DNA of 64,000 bases. Origin: Neorhizobium alkalisoli. GTDB taxonomy: Bacteria; Pseudomonadota; Alphaproteobacteria; Rhizobiales; Rhizobiaceae. The translations under genes and the position numbers were made by a program. Of the stretch, positions 18,903 to 27,897 are shown piece after piece (position 1 is the stretch's first letter; every line of letters begins with the position of its first letter). Under the pieces are notes generated by a model. The model had not been told where the DNA came from. It did not search any database and saw only the letters and a program-made list of their open reading frames with translations. The stretch is from contig NZ_PVBN01000005.1 of assembly GCF_002968635.1 (NCBI RefSeq), positions 1 to 64,000 of the forward strand. Reading direction: 5' to 3'.

Positions 18903-19787
18903 TCAATACTGGACGCGGCGTTCGACGAAGCGGAACTGCACGAAGGTCAGCAGCATCACGATCAACATCAAAAGCACCGACTGAGCCGAAGAGGAACCGA
19001 GATTTAGACCCACGTAACCATCCTGATAGACCTTGTAGACCAGCGTGGTCGTGGCCTGCGCCGGTCCGCCACCCGTCGTGGCATCCACGATCGGAAAGGT
19101 GTCGAACATCGTGTAGTTCACGTTGATGATGAACAGGAAGAACGTCGTCGGCGACAGAAGCGGCAAGGAAATCGTGAAGAAGCGTTTCACCGGGCCGGAA
19201 CCGTCGATCGCCGCGGCTTCGATCAGCGACTGGGGCACCGACTGCAAGCCGGCGAGGAAGAAAAGGAAATTGTAGGAGATCTGCTTCCAGGCCGCGGCGA
19301 TGATGATCAGGATCATGGCATGGGTGCCGTTGAGATCGTGATCCCAGCGAATGCCGAAGCGTTCCAGAAAGTAGGGCAAGAGGCCCGTGGACGTGTTGAA
19401 CAGGAACCACCAGAGGACGCCGGCGACCACCGGGGCGACAGCATAGGGCCAGACGAGGAGCGTGGTGTAGAACTTGGCGGACCGCGCCAGGCGATCGACA
19501 GCAGCCGCGAAGGCAAGGCCAAGCACCATCGCAAGAACCGTTACCGATACGGCAAACACGGCAGTGCGCCAAAGAGAATCCAGATAATTCGGATCCGCGA
19601 GAAGCCGCTGATAATGCGTGAAACCGACAAAGACGGTGGAAAAGCCGAAGGGGTCCTCCCGCTCGAAGGAGGACTTCACGGCCTGGGCGGCAGGCCAGAT
19701 GAAGAAGACAAGCGTGATGGCGAGCTGGGGCGCGAGCAGCAGATAGGGCAGCAGGCGGTTGTTGAAAGTTGTTCTCTTGGTATCCAC
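18903..19787 (-). CDS. ugpA: sn-Glycerol-3-phosphate ABC transporter permease
   Basis: A 294-residue permease starting at GTG (19787), with six predicted membrane spans and an EAA loop near residue 198 ([17 protein letters not shown]). It partners with UgpE to form the membrane channel. A GC-rich hairpin lies in the 77-base gap from ugpB, which may lower permease expression relative to the binding protein. Confidence 0.92.
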   Translation of the reverse strand: MDTKRTTFNNRLLPYLLLAPQLAITLVFFIWPAAQAVKSSFEREDPFGFSTVFVGFTHYQRLLADPNYLDSLWRTAVFAVSVTVLAMVLGLAFAAAVDRLARSAKFYTTLLVWPYAVAPVVAGVLWWFLFNTSTGLLPYFLERFGIRWDHDLNGTHAMILIIIAAAWKQISYNFLFFLAGLQSVPQSLIEAAAIDGSGPVKRFFTISLPLLSPTTFFLFIINVNYTMFDTFPIVDATTGGGPAQATTTLVYKVYQDGYVGLNLGSSSAQSVLLMLIVMLLTFVQFRFVERRVQY

Positions 19788-19820
19788 CGTTCCCTCACCA
19801 CAAAATAATGAACGAGCGAA

Positions 19821-19846
19821 GGAGGCCCGGCGAACGCCGGCCCTCC
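19821..19846 (-). promoter_or_regulatory. Intercistronic hairpin between ugpB and ugpA
   Basis: A 26-base inverted repeat with an 11-bp stem (one mismatch) and a 4-base loop in the ugpB-ugpA gap. No T-run follows, so it looks like an mRNA-stabilising or attenuating hairpin rather than a full terminator. Such elements are known between binding-protein and permease genes (for example malE-malF). Confidence 0.5.
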
Positions 19847-19864
19847 CTGCAGTGATCGGGACTA

Positions 19865-21187
19865 TCAGTTCGAGTTGGCCGCCTCGAACTCACGCAGAAG
19901 CGCGTTGCCACGCTGCGCGGCGCTGTCGAGCGCCTGCTTGGCGTCCTTCTTGTTGGCGAGAAGTGCCTGGAACTCCTCGTCGACGATCGTGCGGACCTGG
20001 GTGAAGTTGCCGAAGCGAACGCCCTTGGAATTTTCCGACGGCGTGCCGCGGGTGATCTGCTTGATCGCGATGTCCGAACCGGGGTTCTTTTGGTAGTAAC
20101 CCTGCTTCTGGCCGAGGTCGTAGGCAGCATTGGTGATCGGCAGGTAACCGGTGAACTGGTGCCAATCAGCCTGGACTTCCGACTTGGAGAGATAGCTGAA
20201 GAACTTGGCTACACCCTTGTAGGTGGCCTTGTCCTTGCCGTTCAGCACCCAGAGAGTGGCGCCGCCGATGATGGAGTTCTTCGGCTCCTTGATCTCGTCG
20301 TCATAGTAAGGCAGCGGAGCAAAGCCCGGCGTGAAGGTCTTGGCGTTGTTGATGACGCCAGCGCGGCCTGCAGACGAGTTCATGGTGATTGCGCATTCCT
20401 GCGCGTAAAACATCGTCGCCGCCTGGTCGCCGCCGACCGGACCGCCATACTTGAACAGGCCTTCGTCCTGCCACTTCTTCAGATTTGCCCAATGCTTGAC
20501 CTGGAGCGGGCCGTTGAAGGTGAATTCGGACTTCACGCCACCAAAGCCGTTCTGCAGGGTGCCGAAGGGCTTGTCGTGGAGCGCCGAGAGGTTTTCCGTC
20601 TGAACCCAGGTGATCCAGGCCGAGGTGAAGCCACACTTGGCCGCGCCGGAGGAAACGATCTTCTTGGAGAACTCCTCGACTTCCTTCCAGGTCTTCGGAG
20701 CGACTTCCGGATCAAGACCAGCCTTCTTGAAGACGTCCTTGTTGTAATACATAATCGGTGTGGACGAGTTGAAGGGCAACGAGAGGATGTTGCCCTGGGT
20801 ATCGGAATAATAACCGGTGACCGGTGTCAGGAATGTTTTCGGGTCGAAGGTTTCGCCCTCGTCGGCCATCAGCTTGTAGACCGGGTAGACGGCGCCCTTG
20901 GCGGCCATCATCGTGCCGGTACCAACTTCAAAGACCTGAACGATAGCCGGCTGCTGGTTGGCTCGGAAGGCAGCGATCGCGGCCGTCAGCGTTTCCGGGT
21001 AGCTTCCCTTGTAGACCGGAACGACCTTGTAGTCGGCCTGGCTGTCGTTGAATTTCTGGGCGATCTCTTCCAGTTTCTTGCCAAGTTCGCCACCCATGGC
21101 GTGCCACCAGGTGACTTCCGTCGCGGCAAGCGACGACGTTGCCGAAAGCGCGACCGCGAATGCGGCCATCGAAAGTTTTTTCAACAT
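19865..21187 (-). CDS. ugpB: sn-Glycerol-3-phosphate ABC transporter substrate-binding protein
   Basis: A 440-residue periplasmic binding protein of the UgpB/MalE class. It has a Sec signal peptide ([22 protein letters not shown]) and then [25 protein letters not shown], the UgpB opening. It captures glycerol 3-phosphate or glycerophosphodiesters. The ATG at 21187 is chosen because the signal peptide begins there; upstream in-frame sequence is leader. The gene heads ugpBAEC and is preceded by a strong Pho box, so phosphate-starvation induction is expected. Confidence 0.94.
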   Translation of the reverse strand: MLKKLSMAAFAVALSATSSLAATEVTWWHAMGGELGKKLEEIAQKFNDSQADYKVVPVYKGSYPETLTAAIAAFRANQQPAIVQVFEVGTGTMMAAKGAVYPVYKLMADEGETFDPKTFLTPVTGYYSDTQGNILSLPFNSSTPIMYYNKDVFKKAGLDPEVAPKTWKEVEEFSKKIVSSGAAKCGFTSAWITWVQTENLSALHDKPFGTLQNGFGGVKSEFTFNGPLQVKHWANLKKWQDEGLFKYGGPVGGDQAATMFYAQECAITMNSSAGRAGVINNAKTFTPGFAPLPYYDDEIKEPKNSIIGGATLWVLNGKDKATYKGVAKFFSYLSKSEVQADWHQFTGYLPITNAAYDLGQKQGYYQKNPGSDIAIKQITRGTPSENSKGVRFGNFTQVRTIVDEEFQALLANKKDAKQALDSAAQRGNALLREFEAANSN

Positions 21188-21247
21188 TGTTATGTCCTCC
21201 ACCTTGATTGGTGCCGGCCCCCAATAGGGTCCTCCCATGACACCGCC

Positions 21248-21276
21248 TTTACAGTTTTATGTCAGTTTTGTGACAG
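21248..21276 (-). promoter_or_regulatory. Triple Pho box upstream of ugpB
   Basis: Reading the minus strand there are three 7-base units, CTGTCAC, CTGACAT and CTGTAAA, each separated by AAAA (11-base period). This is the PhoB-binding direct-repeat architecture. It lies about 60 bases upstream of the ugpB start, the correct orientation and distance for PhoB activation. Known biology: ugp operons belong to the Pho regulon. Confidence 0.85.
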
Positions 21277-21313
21277 TGCAAGGATCAAATATTTCAAGGA
21301 CCAAAGCCAGCTA

Positions 21314-21685
21314 TCAGAAGGCGTCCGGAAAATGGCGGGGAAAGCGTCCTGGGAGCACCACAATAATGTCGTAGCGCTGCGAAAGCGTAGCCGCATCCTT
21401 ACGCTTTGAAAGCCAAAGATCGCTAGCCGCCTGGATTCGCCGCTGGGTGATGTAGCCGACCGCATCGATGGCTTCGCGCTCGCCTATGCGTGCCTTGACC
21501 TCCACGAAAATTACGAGGTCGCGCTTGCGGGCGATGAGATCGACCTCGCCCAATTTGGTGCGATAGCGAATGGCAAGAATGCGATAACCCTTCGCCATCA
21601 GATAAAACGCGGCCAGATATTCCGAGACATGGCCTCGGCGTTCGGCCTTGCGCCGCTTCAGGCCCGGATCATTCTCCGCCGCCAT
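21314..21685 (-). CDS. YraN family protein (UPF0102)
   Basis: A 123-residue protein with the endonuclease-like fold of UPF0102: GHVSEYLAAFYLMAKGYRILA, then RTKLGEVDLIARKRDLVIFVEVKAR, which carries the E-x-D...E-x-K nuclease-type residues. Its biological role is not established. The first 17 bases overlap the end of rsmI, a conserved gene pair in many bacteria. Confidence 0.9.
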   Translation of the reverse strand: MAAENDPGLKRRKAERRGHVSEYLAAFYLMAKGYRILAIRYRTKLGEVDLIARKRDLVIFVEVKARIGEREAIDAVGYITQRRIQAASDLWLSKRKDAATLSQRYDIIVVLPGRFPRHFPDAF

Positions 21686-22586
21686 CGGCTTCCTTCATGT
21701 CCAGAAGTCGCTGATAGAGATCCTTTCGGCCAAGACCTGTGAGACGGGCGGCTTCCGCGGCTGCCTTGGCCGTCGGCATCGTGGCCGAGAGCTCCCGCAG
21801 CAGCGCTTCCACCTCGAGCTCGCCCGGCGCTTCCTCCGCCTCGGGCGGCGCGACAAGCAATACGATCTCGCCTTTCACGGTTCGCTCTTCATCATAGTAG
21901 GTCGCAAGTTCATCCAGCGATCCTCGACGGAACTCCTCGAAGGTCTTTGTGAGCTCCCGGCAGACGCAGGCCCGGCGGCTCTTGCCAAGCACCTCCGCGG
22001 CCGCCGCAAGAGTAGCGCCAATCCGATGCGGAGATTCGAAGAAGATCAGCGTGGCGGGCACTTTCGAAAGCTCCGCCAGCCGATCGCGCCGTCCCTTGTC
22101 CTTGACCGGCAGAAAACCGGCAAAAAGAAAGGCGTCCGACGGCATGCCGGAGCCGACAAGAGCAGCAAGCGGCGCAGAGGAACCGGGGATCGGCACGACC
22201 CTGTGACCGGCCTCGATTGCCATCTGCCCCAGCCGATAGCCGGGATCGGAGACGAGCGGCGTGCCGGCATCGGAGACGAGCGCCACCGATTTTCCTTCCT
22301 CCAGCGCCGCGATCAGCTTCGGCCCGGCCTCGTCGGCATTGTGTTCATGATAGGCAAAAGGCCGGTTAACGATGCCGTAGCGGTCCAGCAGGACCCGGGT
22401 GACACGCGTATCTTCGCAGGCGAGCACGTCGGCACCGGCAAGCGTCTCAAGAGCACGCAGGGTGATGTCCCCGAGATTGCCGATCGGCGTCGCGACCAGA
22501 TAAAGCGCCGGTTCCTGCGGTCTGGCAGGCACGAATGTATTGGCAACGCGATAGCCGCGCTGGGCGGCTTTATGTTCGTCTGCCAC
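21669..22586 (-). CDS. rsmI: 16S rRNA (cytidine(1402)-2'-O)-methyltransferase
   Basis: A 305-residue SAM-dependent methyltransferase of the tetrapyrrole-methylase fold that 2'-O-methylates C1402 in the ribosomal P site. Landmarks are LYLVATPIGNLGDITLRALE (about residue 28), CEDTRVTRVLL, VALVSDAGTPLVSDPGY (about 100) and FFESPHRI. It starts at GTG (22586). It overlaps yraN and is divergent from dnaN. Confidence 0.95.
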   Translation of the reverse strand: MADEHKAAQRGYRVANTFVPARPQEPALYLVATPIGNLGDITLRALETLAGADVLACEDTRVTRVLLDRYGIVNRPFAYHEHNADEAGPKLIAALEEGKSVALVSDAGTPLVSDPGYRLGQMAIEAGHRVVPIPGSSAPLAALVGSGMPSDAFLFAGFLPVKDKGRRDRLAELSKVPATLIFFESPHRIGATLAAAAEVLGKSRRACVCRELTKTFEEFRRGSLDELATYYDEERTVKGEIVLLVAPPEAEEAPGELEVEALLRELSATMPTAKAAAEAARLTGLGRKDLYQRLLDMKEADGGGE

Positions 22587-22840
22587 GGGATACCATACGG
22601 AATAGGATGCTCATGCCTCTTTATGAGCAACCCAGCCCGGTTCGGCAAGTAAACGCAGCGGATGTTTTCTGTGTGCAGTGCAGGCCGATCTGGCGATTTG
22701 GCGTCGTAACTCCTTGTTCACCTCTTGCTTTTCGCCGCCGTTCTCTGCCATTTTGCGCGTCCACATCATCCGGCTGCGTTGCCGGCACAATATCAGGGTC
22801 CGGCCCTGCCGGATCGTCACGGTCGAAAGCGATAGCGTCC

Positions 22841-23959
22841 ATGCGTATTACTCTTGAGCGGTCCAACCTTCTGAAATCGCTGAACCACGTGCACCGCGTG
22901 GTCGAGCGGCGGAACACGATCCCGATCCTCTCCAACGTGCTGATGCGCGCCTCCGGAAACAGCCTTGATCTGAAGGCGACCGACCTCGACCTCGAGATCA
23001 CCGAAGCCCTCCCGGCCATGGTCGAGAATGCGGGGGCAACGACGGTTCCGGCGCATCTGCTTTATGAAATCGTCCGCAAGCTGCCCGACGGCTCCGAAGT
23101 GCTGCTCGCCACCAATCCCGACGGCGGCTCCATGACCGTCCAGTCCGGCCGTTCGAAATTCTCGTTGCAGTGCCTGCCGGAATCGGACTTCCCGGATCTC
23201 ACTGCCGGCAGCTTCACCCATACCTTCAAGCTGAAGGCGACCGATCTGAAGATGTTGATCGACCGCACGCAGTTCGCGATCTCGACCGAAGAGACCCGTT
23301 ACTATCTGAACGGCATTTTCTTCCATACGATCGAGGCTGGCGGCGACCTGAAGCTTCGCGCTGTCGCGACCGACGGGCACCGCCTGGCCCGGGCCGATGT
23401 TCAGGCACCGGCCGGCTCGGAAGGCATGCCGGGGATCATTATTCCACGCAAGACGGTCGGCGAATTGCAGAAGCTGATGGACGATCCGGAAGCGGTCGTC
23501 ACCGTCGAGGTTTCAGATGCCAAGATCCGCCTGACGATCGGCACGGTGGTGATGACTTCGAAGCTGATCGACGGCACCTTCCCCGACTACCAGCGTGTCA
23601 TTCCGACCGGCAACGACAAGGAAATGCGGGTCGATTGCGAAAGCTTCACCAAGGCGGTGGACCGCGTCTCCACCATTTCCTCGGAGCGTGGCCGCGCAGT
23701 CAAACTGTCGCTTACGGACGGCCAGCTCATGCTGACGGTCAACAACCCGGACTCCGGCAGCGCGACGGAAGAAGTGGCGGTCGGCTACGACAATGATCCG
23801 ATGGAGATCGGCTTCAACGCCAAGTATCTGCTCGACATCACCGCGCAGTTGTCCGGCGATGACGCGATCTTCATGCTGGCGGATGCGGGTTCTCCGACGC
23901 TGGTGCGGGATACCGCCGGGGACGACGCCCTTTATGTCTTGATGCCGATGCGCGTCTAG
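22841..23959 (+). CDS. dnaN: DNA polymerase III sliding clamp (beta subunit)
   Basis: A 372-residue beta clamp with three repeated clamp domains. It begins MRITLERSNLLKSLNHVHRVVERRNTIPILSN and ends at the typical hydrophobic-cleft C-terminus LYVLMPMRV. The ATG at 22841 gives the standard length; the open frame upstream is leader. It is not next to dnaA here, and neighbours pmtA as I recall for related genomes. A strong intrinsic terminator follows. Confidence 0.97.
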   Translation: MRITLERSNLLKSLNHVHRVVERRNTIPILSNVLMRASGNSLDLKATDLDLEITEALPAMVENAGATTVPAHLLYEIVRKLPDGSEVLLATNPDGGSMTVQSGRSKFSLQCLPESDFPDLTAGSFTHTFKLKATDLKMLIDRTQFAISTEETRYYLNGIFFHTIEAGGDLKLRAVATDGHRLARADVQAPAGSEGMPGIIIPRKTVGELQKLMDDPEAVVTVEVSDAKIRLTIGTVVMTSKLIDGTFPDYQRVIPTGNDKEMRVDCESFTKAVDRVSTISSERGRAVKLSLTDGQLMLTVNNPDSGSATEEVAVGYDNDPMEIGFNAKYLLDITAQLSGDDAIFMLADAGSPTLVRDTAGDDALYVLMPMRV

Positions 23960-23967
23960 AATCATCG

Positions 23968-23994
23968 AAGCGGCTGACAGTCAGCCGCTTTTTT
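23968..23994 (+). terminator. Intrinsic terminator of dnaN
   Basis: A perfect 10-bp stem AAGCGGCTGA / TCAGCCGCTT with a 3-base loop, followed by a T-run, starting 8 bases after the dnaN stop. Confidence 0.85.
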
Positions 23995-24077
23995 CATGAC
24001 CTGTGCCAAACGCGACATTTGCTCTTGCCTTTGCGGCATGAACGTCCACATAGGGCACTTAAGAGGGAGGACAGGCG

Positions 24078-24671
24078 ATGGAATTGCGTCTGAAAGAGCG
24101 GCTGGGCCGCAAGTTCGATGAGGAAATCCGGTTCTTCAAAGGCTGGATCGACGGGCCGAAACAGGTCGGCGCCATTCTTCCGACTTCCTCCGTCACCGCG
24201 AAACGAATGGCAAGCGTCATCAATACCGGGTCGGGTCTGCCTGTCCTGGAACTCGGCCCCGGCACGGGGATCATCACCAAGGCTATCCTTAGGCACGGCG
24301 TCCGGCCGGAGGAGCTCGTCTCCGTCGAATATTCGACGGACTTCTATCAGCATCTCCTGAAGACCTTTCCCGGCGTGAATTTCATCAACGGCGACGCCTT
24401 CGATCTCGACCGGACTTTGGGCAATTTAAAAGACAAGACCTTTGACAGCGTGATCTCCGCCATTCCGCTGCTGAGCTTCCCGATGGAGCGTCGCATCGCC
24501 CTTCTGGAAAACCTGCTCGACCGCATGCCGGCGGGCCGGCCGATGATGCAGATCACCTACGGCCCCATTTCGCCGATCATCGCCAATCCGGACCGCTACA
24601 AGATCAAGCACTACGATTTCGTCATGCGCAATATTCCGCCGGCGCAGCTGTGGACCTATACGCGGCCCTGA
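24078..24671 (+). CDS. pmtA: Phospholipid N-methyltransferase, PmtA type
   Basis: A 197-residue class I SAM methyltransferase. It has GPKQVGAILPTSS (about 26), SAM motif I VLELGPGTGIITKAIL (about 57) and SAIPLLSFP (about 126). This is the Sinorhizobium-type PmtA, which converts phosphatidylethanolamine to phosphatidylcholine via mono- and dimethyl intermediates at the membrane. The RBS is GGGAGG. The downstream phosphatase gene begins inside its stop codon, so the two are coupled. A close rRNA-adenine-methylase-like paralogue is the alternative. Confidence 0.82.
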   Translation: MELRLKERLGRKFDEEIRFFKGWIDGPKQVGAILPTSSVTAKRMASVINTGSGLPVLELGPGTGIITKAILRHGVRPEELVSVEYSTDFYQHLLKTFPGVNFINGDAFDLDRTLGNLKDKTFDSVISAIPLLSFPMERRIALLENLLDRMPAGRPMMQITYGPISPIIANPDRYKIKHYDFVMRNIPPAQLWTYTRP

Positions 24672-25273
24672 TGTTCGGCCTCTACATTACCCATCCCCAG
24701 GTTCGGATCGATCCCGACGTGCCGGTGCCGGATTGGGGGCTTTCGGACGTTGGGCAGGCGCGTGCCGAACAGGCCAGCCGGTCGGACTGGGCGAAAAAGA
24801 TCGGCCGGATCGTTTCGAGCGATGAGGTGAAAGCCGTGGAGACCGCAAGAATACTTGCGTCTGCCGCCGGCATTGAAGTCGAGGTCGCCCCTCGGATGCA
24901 CGAGAACGACCGGTCGGCCACCGGTTTCCTGCCGCCACCCGAGTTCGAAAAAGCGGCGGATTGGTTCTTTGCCCATCCGCAGGAGAGCTTCAAGGGCTGG
25001 GAGCGGGCCGTCGACGCGCAAGCCCGGATCGTCTCCGCCGTTGTTCAGATTCTCGACAGCCACGACCCCGAGGTGCCGATCGCCTTCGTGGGCCATGGCG
25101 GCGTCGGCACCCTTCTGAAATGCCATCTTCTCGGCATGCCGATTTCGCGGGACCGGGATCAGCCCGGCGGCGGCGGAAATCTCTTCCACTTCGCCCTTGC
25201 GGATCGAACCGTCTCATGCGACTGGACGGCCATCGAGACATGGCAGGGAGCTGGAGCCGATGAACGCGCGTAA
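24671..25273 (+). CDS. Histidine phosphatase family protein (degenerate)
   Basis: A 200-residue protein of the phosphoglycerate-mutase/histidine-phosphatase fold. The N-terminal catalytic RHG motif is altered: it reads [11 protein letters not shown], so the nucleophilic His is kept but the flanking Arg and Gly are not. The second catalytic region, [12 protein letters not shown] (about 146), is preserved. Activity is therefore uncertain. The ATG overlaps the pmtA stop (TGATG), and the 3' end overlaps pyrF by 14 bases, indicating an operon. Confidence 0.8.
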   Translation: MFGLYITHPQVRIDPDVPVPDWGLSDVGQARAEQASRSDWAKKIGRIVSSDEVKAVETARILASAAGIEVEVAPRMHENDRSATGFLPPPEFEKAADWFFAHPQESFKGWERAVDAQARIVSAVVQILDSHDPEVPIAFVGHGGVGTLLKCHLLGMPISRDRDQPGGGGNLFHFALADRTVSCDWTAIETWQGAGADERA

Positions 25274-25955
25274 TCGTCTGATCGTAGGCCTCGACATTCC
25301 GACCGTCGGCGAAGCAGAAAAGATGGTCGCAACGCTCGGCAGCGCGGTTTCCTTCTACAAGATCGGCTATCAGCTCGCCTTTGCGGGCGGGCTCGAATTC
25401 GCCCGCGATCTTGCCAAAGACGGTAAAAATGTCTTCCTCGACATGAAGCTGCTCGATATCGACAACACGGTGGCGAAGGGCGTCGAGAATATCGCCAAGA
25501 TGGGTATGACCATGCTGACCCTGCATGCCTATCCGAAGGCGATGCGTGCCGCCGTCGAGGCAGCCAACGGCTCCGGTCTCTGCCTCCTTGCCGTGACCGT
25601 GCTGACGTCGATGGATGAGACCGACCTCGTGGACGCCGGCTACGAATACGATCCGCATACCTTGGTGCTGCGCCGCGCTGAACAGGCGCTTTCAGCCGGC
25701 ATGGGCGGTATTGTCTGCTCGGCCGAGGAATCGGCTGCGGTGCGCAAGATCGTCGGCCCGGATATGGCGATCGTCACACCGGGCATCCGTCCGGTCGGCT
25801 CGGACGCCGGCGATCAGAAGCGGGTGATGACGCCCGCAGATGCACTGCGCGCCGGATCGAGCCATCTCGTCGTCGCCCGCCCGATCGTCAAGGCACCCGA
25901 TCCGAAGGGGGCGGCGGAGGCAATTTTAGCCGAGATGCAAACCGTCCTTTCCTAA
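25260..25955 (+). CDS. pyrF: Orotidine 5'-phosphate decarboxylase
   Basis: A 231-residue TIM-barrel enzyme that decarboxylates OMP to UMP in pyrimidine synthesis. The catalytic D-x-K-x-x-D motif is visible as [13 protein letters not shown] (about residue 60), and the C-terminal phosphate-gripper region reads VTPGIRPVG. It starts at the ATG at 25260 ([15 protein letters not shown]), overlapping the phosphatase gene. Confidence 0.96.
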   Translation: MNARNRLIVGLDIPTVGEAEKMVATLGSAVSFYKIGYQLAFAGGLEFARDLAKDGKNVFLDMKLLDIDNTVAKGVENIAKMGMTMLTLHAYPKAMRAAVEAANGSGLCLLAVTVLTSMDETDLVDAGYEYDPHTLVLRRAEQALSAGMGGIVCSAEESAAVRKIVGPDMAIVTPGIRPVGSDAGDQKRVMTPADALRAGSSHLVVARPIVKAPDPKGAAEAILAEMQTVLS

Positions 25956-26068
25956 AGACCTTTGCGCCGCGGCTATCCGCCATGGCGGCATATTGTGGCC
26001 TTGATCATATTGACTGGCCGCCCAATTTGATCGAAGCCAGCTTTTAGCATCGTATCGGAGGAATTCTC

Positions 26069-26356
26069 ATGGCCAAGGGATACTGGATCGCCCGCATCGA
26101 TATTCGCGATCCGGAACGCTACAAGGATTATGTTGCCGCGACGAAAGTCCCCTTTGAGAAGTATGGCGCGAAGGCGCTCGCTCGCGGCGGCGCGTTCACG
26201 GAACTGGAAGGCAAGGCGCGTGCGCGCAATGTCGTCCTCGAGTTCCCCTCGGCACAGGCAGCGATCGACTGCTATAATTCGCCGGAATATCAGATCGCTG
26301 CAAAAATCCGCCAGGAAGCGGCAGATGGAGAACTGGTCGTCGTCGAAGGCGCCTGA
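26069..26356 (+). CDS. DUF1330 domain-containing protein
   Basis: A 95-residue ferredoxin-like (dimeric alpha-beta barrel) protein: AKGYWIARIDIRDPERYKDYVAA at the start, GGAFTELEGKARARNVVLEFPS in the middle, and ALDCYNSPEY-like AIDCYNSPEYQIAAKIR at the end. This is the full DUF1330 pattern. Function is unknown. It has a good RBS (GGAGGAATTC spacing) and stands alone about 110 bases after pyrF. Confidence 0.88.
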   Translation: MAKGYWIARIDIRDPERYKDYVAATKVPFEKYGAKALARGGAFTELEGKARARNVVLEFPSAQAAIDCYNSPEYQIAAKIRQEAADGELVVVEGA

Positions 26357-26458
26357 AGCTCGGAAACCTGCAGGGATGCGGCAGTGTAGGCACTTCCACC
26401 TCTGTCGCGATTCGGCTAAAGACCATTCAACCTTTCCAATCGGCTCCCGGAGCATGTC

Positions 26459-27439
26459 ATGACCGTCAGTAACCTTCCGCCCCTCGTCACCGTTTTCGGA
26501 GGATCCGGGTTCGTCGGGCGGCATGTGGTAAGAACGCTCGTCAGACGGGGCTACCGGGTGCGGGTCGCGGTGCGCCGCCCCGATCTTGCAGGCTTTCTGC
26601 TGCCGGCCGGTTATGTCGGCCAGATCGCGCTCGTACAGGCTAACCTGCGTTACCGCCAGTCGATCTTCCGGGCTGTCGAAGGCGCTTCTCATGTGGTGAA
26701 CTGCGTCGGCATCATGTTCGAGTCGGGCCGCAACACATTCGATGCGGTTCAGGATTTCGGCGCCCGCTCGATCGCGGAAGCCGCCCATGCGGCCGGCGCC
26801 AAACTTACGCATATCTCCGCAATCGGCGCCGATCCGGATTCCAAGTCGTCCTACGCGCGCAGCAAAGGCCGCGCCGAAGCGACGATCTTCTCTCTGCTGC
26901 CCGATGCCGTCATCCTTCGCCCTTCGATCATGTTCGGCCCTGAAGACAGCTTCTTCAACAAGTTCGCAGCGATGGCGAAGGTGTTTCCGGCTCTGCCGCT
27001 CGTTGGCGGCGGCAAGACGAAGTTCCAGCCCGTCTATGTCGAGGATGTCGCCGAAGCCGTCGCCCGCTCGGTCGACGGTACGATCCGCGCCGGCAAGATC
27101 TACGAACTCGGCGGTCCGGAAGTCATGACGTTCCGCGAATGTCTCGAAACGATGCTGCGTGTTACCAATCGGTCGAATAAGCTCGTCTCGCTGCCCTTCG
27201 GGATAGCATCGCTGATCGGCAGCATCGCATCGCTCATCCCCTTCGTGAAGCCGCCGATCACCAGCGATCAGGTACAACTGCTCAAGGTCGACAATGTCGT
27301 CTCCGAAGCAGCAGCCAAGGAAGACCGCACGATCCAGGGGATGGGCATCCGTCCGACGCTCGCGACGTCCATCCTGCCATCCTACCTCGTGCAGTATCGT
27401 CCCCAGGGCCAATATACCGGGTCCGGCCGGGCTGCCTGA
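26459..27439 (+). CDS. NDUFA9-like NAD(P)-binding epimerase-family protein
   Basis: A 326-residue extended/atypical short-chain dehydrogenase-like protein. The N-terminal Rossmann motif is VTVFGGSGFVGRHVVRTLV, followed by AHAAGAKLTHISAIGADPDSKSSYARSKGRAE, where the SDR Tyr-x-x-x-Lys is YARSK. It is homologous to the NDUFA9 accessory subunit of respiratory complex I, a link known for alphaproteobacteria. A ubiquinone-pathway or membrane-associated role is possible. An intrinsic hairpin follows. Confidence 0.87.
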   Translation: MTVSNLPPLVTVFGGSGFVGRHVVRTLVRRGYRVRVAVRRPDLAGFLLPAGYVGQIALVQANLRYRQSIFRAVEGASHVVNCVGIMFESGRNTFDAVQDFGARSIAEAAHAAGAKLTHISAIGADPDSKSSYARSKGRAEATIFSLLPDAVILRPSIMFGPEDSFFNKFAAMAKVFPALPLVGGGKTKFQPVYVEDVAEAVARSVDGTIRAGKIYELGGPEVMTFRECLETMLRVTNRSNKLVSLPFGIASLIGSIASLIPFVKPPITSDQVQLLKVDNVVSEAAAKEDRTIQGMGIRPTLATSILPSYLVQYRPQGQYTGSGRAA

Positions 27440-27487
27440 CTTTTCTTTATCTTGCTGAACGTTTGCTTGCCCTTGCGGAAAGAGGCC

Positions 27488-27518
27488 CTGCTCGCCCAAA
27501 AAGCGAGCAGTCCTTTGT
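27488..27518 (+). terminator. Intrinsic terminator after NDUFA9-like gene
   Basis: An 8-bp perfect stem CTGCTCGC / GCGAGCAG with a 7-base loop, followed by TCCTTTGTTT, about 50 bases after the stop codon. Confidence 0.65.
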
Positions 27519-27696
27519 TTCGGCTTAACTTTCGGGCATGAGATGTGGCACAAAGGCCGCAGTGATCAATGCAGTGGCGTTAACGCCGGGTTCAGCAAAA
27601 TCCTTTATTGAATTGTTTGAATGCGAGCAATAAAGCTCGCCTCCCAACAGACATTCACCCGTGACGATCAAATCATCCTTGGAAAGGCATTCCTCC

Positions 27697-27849
27697 ATGG
27701 GCAAGCCCATCGCCCTCTTTTTTGCATGCGCGGCATTGATCATCCTGGCGGGCTCGTTCATGGCCCCGAAGACAGGCGCTGCCACCAAGAGCGGATGCGC
27801 GCCAGCCTACGGCGTCGACCCGTGCAGCACGGCGTCTGTCCAGCACTAA
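27697..27849 (+). CDS. Small secreted or membrane-anchored peptide
   Basis: A 50-residue peptide beginning MGKPIALFFACAALIILAG, a clear hydrophobic signal or anchor segment. A short polar tail with two Cys follows (SGCAPAYGVDPCS). GGAAAGG lies 9 bases before the ATG, and a strong terminator begins 20 bases after the stop, both supporting a real gene. The mature part after cleavage would be only about 20-25 residues. I do not recognise the family. Confidence 0.55.
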   Translation: MGKPIALFFACAALIILAGSFMAPKTGAATKSGCAPAYGVDPCSTASVQH

Positions 27850-27868
27850 GGTGACCTGATCCGAAAAC

Positions 27869-27895
27869 AAGGCGGCCTTCCGGGCCGCCTTTTTT
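27869..27895. terminator. Strong intrinsic terminator between small-peptide gene and uppP
   Basis: A 9-bp stem AAGGCGGCC / GGCCGCCTT with a 5-base loop and a run of Ts, located between the small-peptide gene and the convergent uppP. Confidence 0.85.
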
Positions 27896-27897
27896 GT

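Noticed and set aside
20090..21409. Plus-strand ORF opposite ugpB (439 codons)
   Set aside because: Shadow of ugpB; it also runs over the Pho box.
25973..27553. Minus-strand ORF of 526 codons
   Set aside because: Covers the DUF1330 and NDUFA9-like genes on the opposite strand; composition is typical of antisense frames.
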